A stretch of DNA of 64,000 bases from Pseudonocardia alni (GTDB lineage: Bacteria > Actinomycetota > Actinomycetes > Mycobacteriales > Pseudonocardiaceae), in NCBI RefSeq assembly GCF_002813375.1, contig NZ_PHUJ01000003.1, forward strand, positions 1,550,001 to 1,614,000, written 5' to 3'. The translations under genes and the position numbers were made by a program. Numbering within the stretch: the stretch's first letter is position 1; the number at the start of each line of letters is the position of its first letter. Shown here in pieces: positions 33,389 to 41,350 of the stretch. The notes under the pieces were generated by a model. That model was not told where the DNA came from. It did no database searches and was given only the letters and a program-made list of their open reading frames with translations.

Positions 33389-34240
33389 TCAGCCCGGCAG
33401 GGTCTCCCCGCCGACCGGTGCGAGCACCTCGCCGGTGTAGTACGACGAAAGCCGCGGCGCCGCGAAGAACACGAAGGACGGCGCGATCTCGTCCGCGGAC
33501 GCGGGACGCCCCATCGGGGTCTGCTCGCCGAACCCGTCGACCTTGTCGGGCGGCATCGTCGCCGGGATCAACGGCGTCCACACCGGACCCGGGGCGACGC
33601 AGTTGACCCGGATGCCGCGGGGGGTCAGCGACTGCGCGAGCGAGTAGGTCAGCGACTGCACCGCGCCCTTGGTGGCCGAGTAGTCGATGAGGCTCTTGTT
33701 CCCGCGCAGGCCGTTGATCGATCCGGTGTTCACGATCGCGCCGCCGTCGGGCAGGTGCTCCAGGGCCGCCTTCGTCACCCGGAAGTAGCTGTGGATGTTG
33801 ACCTCGAAGGTCCGCAGCCAGGCGTCGTCCTCGATGTCGGTGAGCGCGTCGACCGGTTCCTGGGTGGCGATGTTGTTCACGACGGTGTCGAGCGCGCCCA
33901 GCTCCTCGACGGTGCGCCGCACGATGTCGGCACAGTGCGCGGCGTCCCCGAGGTCACCGGGGAGGGTCAGGCAGCGCCTCCCCTCGGCGCGGACGAGCCC
34001 GGCGGTGTGCTCGGCGTCGTCGTGCTCCTCCAGGTAGGCCAGGGCGACGTCGGCGCCCTCCTTGGCGAACGCGACGCACACCGCGCGCCCGATGCCGGAG
34101 TCACCACCGGTGACCAGGGCGACGGTGCCGGCGAGCAGGTCGCGGCCCTGGTAACCGCGCATCTCGTCGCGGGGACCGGGGTCCATCGCGCCGGTGTCGC
34201 CGGGCGGGCTCTGCTGCTGGGCGGGCGGGCTGTCGGACAC
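33389..34240 (-). CDS. SDR-family oxidoreductase (YghA/GSP39 type)
   Basis: 283 aa from GTG with SD GAGGGAG. The N-terminal extension MDPGPRDEMRGYQGRDLLAG (about 19-38), characteristic of the YghA/general-stress-protein-39 SDRs, precedes the Rossmann core: TGGDSGIGRA, NNIATQEP, catalytic Ser in NTGSING, YSATK. Often a general-stress gene; the adjoining SigB/SigF-like gene fits. Substrate unknown. Confidence 0.88.
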   Translation of the reverse strand: MSDSPPAQQQSPPGDTGAMDPGPRDEMRGYQGRDLLAGTVALVTGGDSGIGRAVCVAFAKEGADVALAYLEEHDDAEHTAGLVRAEGRRCLTLPGDLGDAAHCADIVRRTVEELGALDTVVNNIATQEPVDALTDIEDDAWLRTFEVNIHSYFRVTKAALEHLPDGGAIVNTGSINGLRGNKSLIDYSATKGAVQSLTYSLAQSLTPRGIRVNCVAPGPVWTPLIPATMPPDKVDGFGEQTPMGRPASADEIAPSFVFFAAPRLSSYYTGEVLAPVGGETLPG

Positions 34241-34465
34241 GGGGCTCCCTCTCGATCGGTCCGTGACCGGCGACGGGACGAGCCCGCCGACGGGCCGGGA
34301 CGGTGCGCCGGCGGGTGCGGCCGAAGGGGGACCACGGCCGCACCCGTCGGCCACGCCGCGCCTACCCGCGTCGCCCGGGGCGAAACGGCTGCGTGTGCGC
34401 GCCCGCCGGTGGGGTAGTCCGGTCCCCGTGCGGCCGTCCGGTCGCGCGGCACGAGAGGAGACCCG

Positions 34466-34825
34466 ATGGACGCGGAGCGGGCACGCACCCTGCTGACCGA
34501 CGAACTGGACCAGCTGGAGGGCAGCTCGGCGGTGACCGAGCGGCCGGCGCCGGGTGACGACCGCGTCGGCGAGGGTCTCGACTTCGGCGACGAGGGCGCG
34601 CGGGCCTACGAGACCATGGCCTACGACCTCGACGAGAACACCCGCCGGGCCCGCACCGCGCGGGTCCGGGCAGCGCTGACCCGTCTGGACAAGGGTGAGT
34701 ACGGACGCTGCGACGTGTGCGGCGAGCAGATCGACGACGAGCGGCTGGAGGCGCGCCCCGACACCGACCGGTGCCGCGACCACCCCGAGGACGCCGCGCA
34801 GATGGCCGGCCCCGTCGAGGGCTGA
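34466..34825 (+). CDS. TraR/DksA-type zinc finger protein
   Basis: 119 aa. Coiled-coil-like helical N-terminal half (1-75), then the DksA/TraR C-terminal zinc finger CDVCGEQIDDERLEARPDTD…CRDH. The fourth ligand position, normally Cys, is His here. SD GAGAGGAGA. Family members bind RNA polymerase through its secondary channel; actinobacterial homologs are poorly characterised. Confidence 0.88.
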   Translation: MDAERARTLLTDELDQLEGSSAVTERPAPGDDRVGEGLDFGDEGARAYETMAYDLDENTRRARTARVRAALTRLDKGEYGRCDVCGEQIDDERLEARPDTDRCRDHPEDAAQMAGPVEG

Positions 34826-34837
34826 CCCGGTACGCGG

Positions 34838-34872
34838 ACGGGCCCGGCACCCGCTCGGGATGCCGGGCCCGT
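34838..34872. terminator. Bidirectional terminator
   Basis: Perfect 12-bp stem ACGGGCCCGGCA / TGCCGGGCCCGT with an 11-base loop between the convergent zinc finger and PfpI-like genes. Confidence 0.75.
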
Positions 34873-34890
34873 CGACGTCGTGCGGGTGGG

Positions 34891-35469
34891 TCAGGCGGTC
34901 GCACCCTCCGGGTGCACCGGGTGCTTCCCCTCGGCGAACTCCTCGATCAGCTTCGCGCAGAACGCGTCGAGGTCGTCGGGGTTGCGGCTGGTGACCAGGC
35001 CCTTGTCGTTCACGACCTGCTCGTCGACGACGGTCGCGCCTGCGTTGCGCAGGTCGGTCCGGATGCTCGGGAACGACGTGAGGGTGCGGCCCTTCACCAC
35101 GTCGGCCTCGACCAGCGTCCACGGGCCGTGGCAGATCGCGCCGACCGGCTTGCCCGCCGTGAAGAAGGCCTTCACGAACGCCACGGCGGTGGCGTCGGCC
35201 CGGAGGTTGTCCGGGTTCACGGTGCCGCCGGGCAGCACCAGGGCGTCGTACTCGTCGGCGGACACGTCGGCGACGGCCCGGTCGACGTCGAGCTTCTCGT
35301 CCGGGTTGATGTCGGCCGACATCGACTGGATCGGGTCCGTGGACAGCGAGACCACCTCGACCCGGGCGCCGGCCTTCTGCAGCTCCTCGCGGGGCTGGAC
35401 CAGCTCGACCTTCTCCACGCCGTCCGCGGCCAGGATCGCGACGGTCCGGCCCTGCAGTTCGTTCGCCAC
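34891..35469 (-). CDS. DJ-1/PfpI-family protein (YhbO-like)
   Basis: 192 aa from GTG with SD GAGGAGGA. DJ-1/PfpI fold with the nucleophile-elbow Cys in AICHGPW (about 112-118) and the upstream acidic residue in the VEKVELVQP segment. Family proteins act as deglycases, glyoxalase III or proteases under stress; which applies here is not decidable. Confidence 0.9.
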   Translation of the reverse strand: MANELQGRTVAILAADGVEKVELVQPREELQKAGARVEVVSLSTDPIQSMSADINPDEKLDVDRAVADVSADEYDALVLPGGTVNPDNLRADATAVAFVKAFFTAGKPVGAICHGPWTLVEADVVKGRTLTSFPSIRTDLRNAGATVVDEQVVNDKGLVTSRNPDDLDAFCAKLIEEFAEGKHPVHPEGATA

Positions 35470-35627
35470 CGTGGGTTCCTCCTCGGTCTCGTGCTCGTGC
35501 GTTGTCCCCTCCCGGCTTCCCGCTGTGGGCACGGTCAATCGCGCACGACGGGACCGGGCACTGTCGCCGTCCACCGCGCCGGGCTACCCTGCCCCCTGAG
35601 TAGCGCGGCGACACCCAGGAGGCGGAG

Positions 35628-36110
35628 ATGGACGCACGGACGGCGGCGGCGTCCCAGGTGTGCTCGGTGGCCCGCACCGCGGCGCTGCTGGCCGACCCGT
35701 GGACGGTGCTGCTCGTGCGCGACCTCGGCCGCGGGGTCGCCCGCTTCGACGAGCTGGCCCGCGGCCTGGGCGTCGCACGCACCGTCCTGAGTCGGCGGCT
35801 GTCCGAGCTGGTCGGCGACGGCGTCGTCGAACGGGTGGACTACCGCGAGCCCGGCGCCCGGACCCGCGCCGAGTACCGCCTGACCCGCCGCGGCCGCGAC
35901 CTGGGCGTGGTCCTGGCCGCGCTCATGGACTTCGGCGACCGGCACCTCGCCGGCGACGCCGGCCCGCCCGTGGTCCGCGTGCACACCGGCTGTGGTGCCC
36001 CGGTGCGCCTGGTGAGCGTGTGCACCGCCGGACACCGCCTGGGTCGCGGCGACGACGTCCACCTCGAACCGGGCCCCGGAGCCCCCGTCCCCGAGCAGGA
36101 GCCACGATGA
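35628..36110 (+). CDS. HxlR-family transcriptional regulator
   Basis: 160 aa, SD AGGAGG. HxlR winged helix: VARTAALLADPWTVLLVRDL, RFDELARGLGVARTVLSRRLSELV and the wing RTRAEYRLTRRGRDL. The C-terminal ~50 residues hold a Cys-containing segment (HTGCGAPVRLVSVCTAGH). Overlaps the thioesterase start (ATGA), so they form one unit and it probably controls that unit. Confidence 0.92.
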   Translation: MDARTAAASQVCSVARTAALLADPWTVLLVRDLGRGVARFDELARGLGVARTVLSRRLSELVGDGVVERVDYREPGARTRAEYRLTRRGRDLGVVLAALMDFGDRHLAGDAGPPVVRVHTGCGAPVRLVSVCTAGHRLGRGDDVHLEPGPGAPVPEQEPR

Positions 36111-36634
36111 CCTCCGCAGCAGAACCCACGGCCGGTCCGGCCACCGCCACGCGCCGCCGCGAGCACGAGTGGACCGACCCGATGGTGCTCGCCGCCGCCG
36201 CGTCCGGTCTGGACGGACTGGAGTACCTGCGCCGGATCGTCGACGGCCGCCTCCCCGGGGCGCCCGTCGCGAGCCTCGTCGGGTTCCGTGCCGTCTCCGC
36301 CGAGCACGGGCGCGTCACCTTCGCCTTCGAACCCGGCGAGCACCAGTACAACCCGATCGGCTCGGTGCACGGCGGGGTGTACGCCACGCTGCTCGACTCC
36401 GCCTGCGGGTGCGCGGTGCACTCCACGCTCCCCGCCGGGACCGGCTACACCAGCCTGGACCTGTCGGTGCGCTTCCTGCGCCGGATCACCGTCGACACCG
36501 GCACCGTGACGTGCACCGGCCACGTCGTGCAGGCCGGGCGCCGCACCGCGCTGGCGCGGGCCGAGCTGACCGACGCCGGGGGCCGGCTGCTGGGCGAGGC
36601 CACGTCGAGCTGCCTGATCCTGCCCGGCGACTGA
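36107..36634 (+). CDS. PaaI-family hotdog thioesterase
   Basis: 175 aa. Hotdog fold with the PaaI active-site region NPIGSVHGGVYATLLDSACGCAV, where Asn/Gly/His shape the thioester pocket and Asp is the general base, then TSLDLSVRFLR. It hydrolyses acyl-CoA thioesters, often aryl-CoA. Translationally coupled to the HxlR regulator. Confidence 0.9.
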   Translation: MTSAAEPTAGPATATRRREHEWTDPMVLAAAASGLDGLEYLRRIVDGRLPGAPVASLVGFRAVSAEHGRVTFAFEPGEHQYNPIGSVHGGVYATLLDSACGCAVHSTLPAGTGYTSLDLSVRFLRRITVDTGTVTCTGHVVQAGRRTALARAELTDAGGRLLGEATSSCLILPGD

Positions 36635-36640
36635 GCCGTC

Positions 36641-37201
36641 TCAGCGCGGCGCGACCGGGCCCTGGGTCGGCGCGCTGCCGGAGCGGTCGGTGCGCTGCGC
36701 GGCCTCCACGCAGGTCGCGGAACGGACCGCGCCGGCCGCGTCCGGGCCGGTGGCGTAGAGCGACGGCCCGGGGAGCCCGGGAGTGAGGGCGCGCGCGTCG
36801 TCGGTGACGGCGGCGAAGCCCTGCCGCCCCCACACCCAGACGGCGCGGTCCCCGGCGCCGCGCAGCGTGCCGGTGATCGGCGCCGAGACGAACGTGAGGT
36901 CCCCGTCGGTCGCGGTGAACCGGTCGGCGCCGGGCACCGCACCGACCGGGAGCGCCCCGGACAGCGCGTCGACGAGGGTCCCGCGGGCGGGGGTGCACGA
37001 ACGCAGCGCGGCGGGCGGGTCGTCGACGGCGAGCCGGGCGAACTCGGTGGCCGGGTCGATCTCGCGGGACGCGCGCGCCTCCCCCGGTGCGACGAGCGCG
37101 CCGAACCCGACGACGACGGCGGCCAGCACACCGGCACCCACCAGCAGGACCCCGGCACACCAGGCGACGGTCCGCAGGACCACCGACCCGGATCCGCTCA
37201 T
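36641..37201 (-). CDS. Single-pass membrane protein of unknown function
   Basis: 186 aa: N-terminal TM helix (about 8-38) and an extracytoplasmic domain containing two Cys (RSCTPARG, SATCVEAAQ) that may form a disulfide. A TAGATT box ends six bases before the ATG, predicting a leaderless transcript. No family recognised. Confidence 0.7.
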   Translation of the reverse strand: MSGSGSVVLRTVAWCAGVLLVGAGVLAAVVVGFGALVAPGEARASREIDPATEFARLAVDDPPAALRSCTPARGTLVDALSGALPVGAVPGADRFTATDGDLTFVSAPITGTLRGAGDRAVWVWGRQGFAAVTDDARALTPGLPGPSLYATGPDAAGAVRSATCVEAAQRTDRSGSAPTQGPVAPR

Positions 37202-37385
37202 GGCACCAATCTATCCGCGCACCGGGGTATCGGCCCTGCGGAAACATGATCGGTTATCGAGCGGTGACACCGGCCGGGTCGCGCACGGCCCCGATCGGGT
37301 CGGCGCAGTTCCGTTCCGCATTCGTATGGGGTAGAGCGCGGGAATACGGTCACCTCCCATTCGGTCACCACCGGTGAATGTGCTT

Positions 37386-37739
37386 CTACCGAACGTGACC
37401 ATGACCGTCGTGATCGTGATCGTGGTCGTGGTCGTGGCCGGCCGGGCGGGCGGCGAGACCCGCGGCGCGGGTGGACACGTCGGCCCCGCCCAGCCGACCC
37501 ACGGCGACGAGCGCGTCCTCGCAGGCGGCGAGCCAGCAGCCGTAGTAGGGGGCGGCGGGGTCGGCGGCGAGCCGCGCGACCAGCCGGTCGCGGAAGCCGT
37601 CCCAGGTGAACACCCCCGCCTCGGCGAGCGCGACGGCCAGCCCGAATGCGCGCCCCTCCCAGGGCTCGGCGAACACCATCTCCCCGTTGGCACGCGGCGG
37701 GGCGGCGGGGCCCGCGACGTCGAGCAGCGGAGCGCTCAC
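37386..37739 (-). CDS. Nitrile hydratase activator / beta-like accessory protein with His-Asp tail
   Basis: 117 aa from GTG, overlapping the alpha-subunit stop (GTGA). It resembles the N-terminal part of nitrile hydratase beta subunits ([32 protein letters not shown]), as the p14K-type cobalt chaperones do. The C terminus is [17 protein letters not shown], an extreme His/Asp run suited to Co2+ binding. Proposed role: cobalt insertion and alpha-subunit maturation. Confidence 0.87.
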   Translation of the reverse strand: MSAPLLDVAGPAAPPRANGEMVFAEPWEGRAFGLAVALAEAGVFTWDGFRDRLVARLAADPAAPYYGCWLAACEDALVAVGRLGGADVSTRAAGLAARPAGHDHDHDHDHDGHGHVR

Positions 37740-38323
37740 GACGGCTCCACCGCCTCGGCGACCCCGACCATCGCGTCCCGCCCGACCAGCCCGGCGAGCT
37801 GCTCGGCGGTGAGCCCGTCGGTGCCCGCGGGGCGGCGCGGCAGCACCAGGTAGCGGACCTCGGCCGAGGAGTCCCACACCTCGATCCGACGCTCCGGGGG
37901 CACGTCGAGGCCCATCTCGGCGAGCACGGTCCGCGGCTCCCGCACGACCCGGGCCCGGTAGGCGGGGTCCTTGTACCAGCTCGGGGGCAGCCCGAGGACC
38001 GGCCACGGGTAGCAGGAGCACAGCGTGCAGACCACGACGTGGTGCACCTGCTCGGTCTGCTCCAGCACCACCATGTGCTCGCCCTGCGGTCCGGTGAACC
38101 CGAGCGAGGCGATGGCCGCGGTGCCGTCGCGCAGCAGCCACTCCCGGAACTGCGGGTCGCTCCAGGCGCGGGCGACGACCGTCGCGCCGTTCAGCGGGCC
38201 GACGTCGCGTTCGTAGGTGCGCACGAACCCGTCGACCACGGCCGGGTCCACCAGCCCCCGTTCGACCAGCAGCTCCTCCAGTGCCGCGGTGCGCAGCGCC
38301 GGACCGGGATCGTCGTCGGTCAT
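37736..38323 (-). CDS. Nitrile hydratase alpha subunit, cobalt type
   Basis: 195 aa. Hydrates nitriles to amides in the cytosol as a heteromer with the beta subunit. The metal-claw motif is Cys99-Thr-Leu-Cys102-Ser-Cys104, followed by [14 protein letters not shown]. Thr at the second position marks the non-corrin Co(III) type (Ser in Fe enzymes); the two later cysteines are oxidised post-translationally in this family. Gene order beta-alpha-activator is that of Co-type enzymes such as that of Pseudonocardia thermophila. Confidence 0.95.
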   Translation of the reverse strand: MTDDDPGPALRTAALEELLVERGLVDPAVVDGFVRTYERDVGPLNGATVVARAWSDPQFREWLLRDGTAAIASLGFTGPQGEHMVVLEQTEQVHHVVVCTLCSCYPWPVLGLPPSWYKDPAYRARVVREPRTVLAEMGLDVPPERRIEVWDSSAEVRYLVLPRRPAGTDGLTAEQLAGLVGRDAMVGVAEAVEPS

Positions 38324-39042
38324 CGTGGCTCCAGGTAGGACTCGAACAGGTCGGCGTGCACGGTGACGTGCGGGTCCGCGCCGGGGCCCCACACGTCCGG
38401 CGCGGCGAACGCGACGGTGTACACGTGCTCGGGGTGCTCACCGGCGAACACCGCGTGGGTGTCGGGCAGCACGTGTGCGGGCCGCACCGCGGTCACGGCG
38501 CCGGGCGTCCCGCGCAGGTAGCGGGGCAGCTTGCACGGCCCGCGGCCGACCGGGCCCGCCGACGGTGCGGGCGGAGCGACGTCCGGGGGCTCGCGGCGGG
38601 CGCGGACCGGGTCGCCGGGGGCGAAGCGCGGCCCGGCGTCGACGGTCCGCAGCGACCCGGGCGCGGTGGGCGCGTAGTCGGGCTTCGCGACCGGTGGGTC
38701 GGCCGGCTCGGGCACGTCCTCGCCGCGACCACGCCGGGCCCGTGCCTCCACCGCGCCGCGCGCCAGGACGCCCGAGTCGACGAGCATCAGCTCGGCGGCG
38801 TGCAGCCAGCGGCCGTAGTAGCCGTCGTCGAGGTAGCGGGTGCGGTCCAACCGGGACAGCGCGTGCCGGAACGCGTCCAGGTTGCGCCCGGAGATGCGAC
38901 CCATGGTCAGCGCAGTGAGCGCGAAGGCCCGGCCCTGCCACCGCTCACCGAAGGGCGGCTCCGGCTCGACGTCGGCCGGCGCCGTGACCCGCCCCCAGCC
39001 GGAGGCGCCCCCCAGGTCGGACGGGTCGACGGGATCGTCCAC
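38320..39042 (-). CDS. Nitrile hydratase beta subunit
   Basis: 240 aa from GTG, immediately after the flavoprotein stop codon (TGA then GTG). N-terminal helical domain ([22 protein letters not shown]) and a C-terminal SH3-like barrel domain with GDPVRAR and the closing [11 protein letters not shown]. The acidic/Pro-rich linker (about 105-150) is longer than usual. Overlaps the alpha subunit by ATGA. Confidence 0.94.
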   Translation of the reverse strand: MDDPVDPSDLGGASGWGRVTAPADVEPEPPFGERWQGRAFALTALTMGRISGRNLDAFRHALSRLDRTRYLDDGYYGRWLHAAELMLVDSGVLARGAVEARARRGRGEDVPEPADPPVAKPDYAPTAPGSLRTVDAGPRFAPGDPVRARREPPDVAPPAPSAGPVGRGPCKLPRYLRGTPGAVTAVRPAHVLPDTHAVFAGEHPEHVYTVAFAAPDVWGPGADPHVTVHADLFESYLEPR

Positions 39043-40377
39043 TCAGGACCCCAGGGCGAGGACGTTGCAGACGTCGCCGCGGCCGCCGGTCGAGGTCAGG
39101 CCGCGCTGCGAGCGGATCCGCTCGGCGAGGAACGCCGCGTCGGCGCCCACCCCGGAGAACCGCCCGGACCCCCAGGTCCACTGCCAGGGCAGGCCCAGGA
39201 AGAACAGCCCGGGGACGGCCGTCGTGCCCCGGCTGTGCACCGGCGAGCCACGGCCGGTGAACACCCCCAGGTCGATCCAGGAGAAGTTCTGCCGGAACCC
39301 GATGCACCACACCACGGAGGTGATCTCGGAACCGTCGAGCGCCAGCTCGGTGACCTCGCGCTCCGGACGCCACACCGGGGTGTAGCGCTCCTCGACCGGC
39401 GCGTCGACACCCTGCTCGGCGATCCAGCCGTCGATGGTGTCCTTGATGGACTCGCCGACCTCGTCGGCGTGGTCCAGTGAGGACTCCAGGTCGGGGGCGA
39501 AGGTGAGCCGGCCCCCCGCGTGGTCGGTCAGCGCACCGTAGAGGTGCATGCCCTCGGCGGCGAAGCGACGCAGGTCGATGTCGCGACCGCCGTCGCGCCC
39601 GGTGACATAGTGGTTGGCCTGGGCGCGCACGGCCTCGCGGCGCGGGTGCCGGGTCACCGGCATCCGGTAGTAGCCCATCTCGTCGAGCCAGTCGGTGACG
39701 TCACGGCCCCGGTAGAAGCGGGCCACCCGCGGCGCGTGCCCGACGACGAGGTGCACCCTGCGCCCCTCCAGGTGCAGGTCCTCGGCGATCTGGGCGCCGG
39801 ACTGCCCGGACCCGACCACCAGCACCTCCCCCGGCGGTAGCCGGCCGGGGTTGCGGTAGTCCTGGGACCCGATCTGCGTGATGCCGGCCGGCAGCGGCTC
39901 GGACAGCGGCGGGGTGAGCGGCGTGTGGTACCCGCCGGTGGCGACGACGACCTGGTCGGCGGTGCACGTCCCGGCGGAGGTCTCCACGACGAAGGTCCCC
40001 CGGTCGTCGCGGTGCAGCCGGGTCACCGCGACGCCCTCGAGCAGCGGCGGGTCGACGAACGCCCGGTAGGCCTCCAGGTAGTCGACGATCTCGCCACGGA
40101 CCATGAACCCGTGCGGGTCCGGCCCGGCGTAGGGGAAGTCCGGCAGGTCGCACTGCCAGTTCGGCGTGACCAGGCTGAAGGTGTCCCAGCGGTGCCGCTT
40201 CCAGGACGACGCGACGACGTCGCGCTCGAGCACCAGGTGGTCGATGCCGCGCACGTCCAGGCAGCGGCTCATCGACAGCCCCGCCTGTCCACCGCCGACG
40301 ACGACCACCGTCCGGTGCTCGCCGTCGAGCTCGGTCGGCGGGGTGCGCCGGTCCTCGCGCCGGATCACCGCGGTCAT
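39043..40377 (-). CDS. MSMEG_0569-type flavin-dependent oxidoreductase
   Basis: 444 aa flavin monooxygenase-like protein: FAD motif VVVGGGQAGLSMSR (about 25-38), NADP motif VLVVGSGQSGAQIAEDL (about 185-200), and late GLFFLGLPWQWTWGSGRF. It belongs to the flavoprotein family that travels with Nit1C/nitrogen-starvation clusters. In this genome it heads the nitrile hydratase operon on the minus strand, divergent from the rest of that cluster. Chemical role unknown; oxidation of a nitrile or cyanide-derived intermediate is plausible. Confidence 0.88.
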   Translation of the reverse strand: MTAVIRREDRRTPPTELDGEHRTVVVVGGGQAGLSMSRCLDVRGIDHLVLERDVVASSWKRHRWDTFSLVTPNWQCDLPDFPYAGPDPHGFMVRGEIVDYLEAYRAFVDPPLLEGVAVTRLHRDDRGTFVVETSAGTCTADQVVVATGGYHTPLTPPLSEPLPAGITQIGSQDYRNPGRLPPGEVLVVGSGQSGAQIAEDLHLEGRRVHLVVGHAPRVARFYRGRDVTDWLDEMGYYRMPVTRHPRREAVRAQANHYVTGRDGGRDIDLRRFAAEGMHLYGALTDHAGGRLTFAPDLESSLDHADEVGESIKDTIDGWIAEQGVDAPVEERYTPVWRPEREVTELALDGSEITSVVWCIGFRQNFSWIDLGVFTGRGSPVHSRGTTAVPGLFFLGLPWQWTWGSGRFSGVGADAAFLAERIRSQRGLTSTGGRGDVCNVLALGS

Positions 40378-40426
40378 GGGGGCCTCCTCGTGAGGGATCG
40401 GGGAACGCCACCACGGTCGACCCGTC

Positions 40427-40484
40427 GTATTACCGAATCGTGTCGTTCGGACGACGGGAGTATTGCCCCGTGTTACGCAACACG
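40427..40484. promoter_or_regulatory. Divergent control region of the nitrile island
   Basis: A minus-strand -10-like TAATAC lies at 40427-40432. Next to it are two short palindromes with four-base spacers: GTCGT-TCGG-ACGAC (40442-40455) and CGTGTT-ACGC-AACACG (40469-40484). They lie between the divergent flavoprotein/nitrile hydratase operon and the Nit1C-type operon and are candidate operators for shared nitrogen control. No clean GlnR box was found. Confidence 0.35.
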
Positions 40485-40670
40485 ACGGTCACAAAGCGCT
40501 GATCAAGAATTGCCGTCGTAGTCCGCTCTCAACGTTCCGGAAACAGATCACTGGTGTTGTGGGCACTGCCGGAAACGGTGGGGCCCGATTCCTTCGCAGT
40601 GTCCCTCCCCCGGCGCTCCCACGCACCCCTAATCCCGGCGTGGATCCGTCACACCACGAGGAGCATCCCC

Positions 40671-41189
40671 ATGACCAGCGCCGAGCTGTCCGACGTCGAG
40701 AAGAAGAGCCTCGAGGAGATCCCGCACCCCTCGCTGCCCGAGGGTTCGAGCATCTACGGCGGCACCAAGGTCTTCCCGGACCTGCAGGCCGAGAACGGCG
40801 AGACCTACTTCACCCTCGTGCACGGCATCGCCCACGAGTCCTCGGTCAGCTTCGTGGCCGTGCTGCAGGCGACCCGTGCGCTGCGCAAGGGCTTCGAGTC
40901 GGCCATGTACTTCTACGGCCCGGGCTCGCTGAACTGCCTGGCCACCCGCGGTTTCCCGACGACCGGCACGTCCGCGTTCCCCGGCGAGCACAACATCAAC
41001 GACCAGCTCAAGACCTTCATCGGCGAGGGCGGCAAGGTCTACTGCTGCCGCTTCGGGCTGTCGCTGCACGGTGCCCGCGAGGAGGACCTGATCGAGGGCG
41101 TCATCCCGACGCACCCGCTCGACGTCCAGGACGCGCTCATCCACTACGCCCGCAAGGGCGCGATCATCAACTCGACCTACCAGCTCTGA
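40671..41189 (+). CDS. MSMEG_0572/Sll0783-type nitrogen-starvation protein
   Basis: 172 aa, SD ACGAGGAG. Conserved family pattern including GGTKVFPDLQAENGETYFTL, FYGPGSLNCLATRGFP, and a Cys-Cys pair in KVYCCRFGLSLHGA. Orthologs are induced by nitrogen starvation in cyanobacteria and mycobacteria and open the Nit1C cluster. Biochemical function unknown; it resembles DsrE-like folds. Confidence 0.9.
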   Translation: MTSAELSDVEKKSLEEIPHPSLPEGSSIYGGTKVFPDLQAENGETYFTLVHGIAHESSVSFVAVLQATRALRKGFESAMYFYGPGSLNCLATRGFPTTGTSAFPGEHNINDQLKTFIGEGGKVYCCRFGLSLHGAREEDLIEGVIPTHPLDVQDALIHYARKGAIINSTYQL

Positions 41190-41223
41190 GGAGACGGCGG
41201 GACGCCACCGCGTCCCGGATCCG

Positions 41224-41286
41224 CACCGAGATGCAGCTCAGGGCGCCCCGGCGTCCGTCGCGGCAGCCGTGGGCTGCATCTCGGTG
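41224..41286 (+). repeat. 63-bp dispersed palindromic repeat, copy 2
   Basis: CACCGAGATGCAGCTCA … TGGGCTGCATCTCGGTG; the outer stem extends to 20 bp with one wobble pair (41221-41240 with 41270-41289). Reverse complement of copy 1 at 11196-11258: arms nearly identical, centre diverged, same length. It sits inside the Nit1C-type operon between the first and second genes, so it may act as an intercistronic attenuator or stabilising hairpin. Confidence 0.75.
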
Positions 41287-41350
41287 CGGCCGGGTGCACC
41301 GGTCGCACCCCGCCGTACCCGGCCCGTCGCATCCCCGGAGGTCCGTCCGC

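Noticed and set aside
37202..37385. Additional gene between the membrane protein and the nitrile hydratase activator
   Set aside because: No frame with acceptable codon bias. The sequence is less GC-rich and contains only short palindromic fragments.
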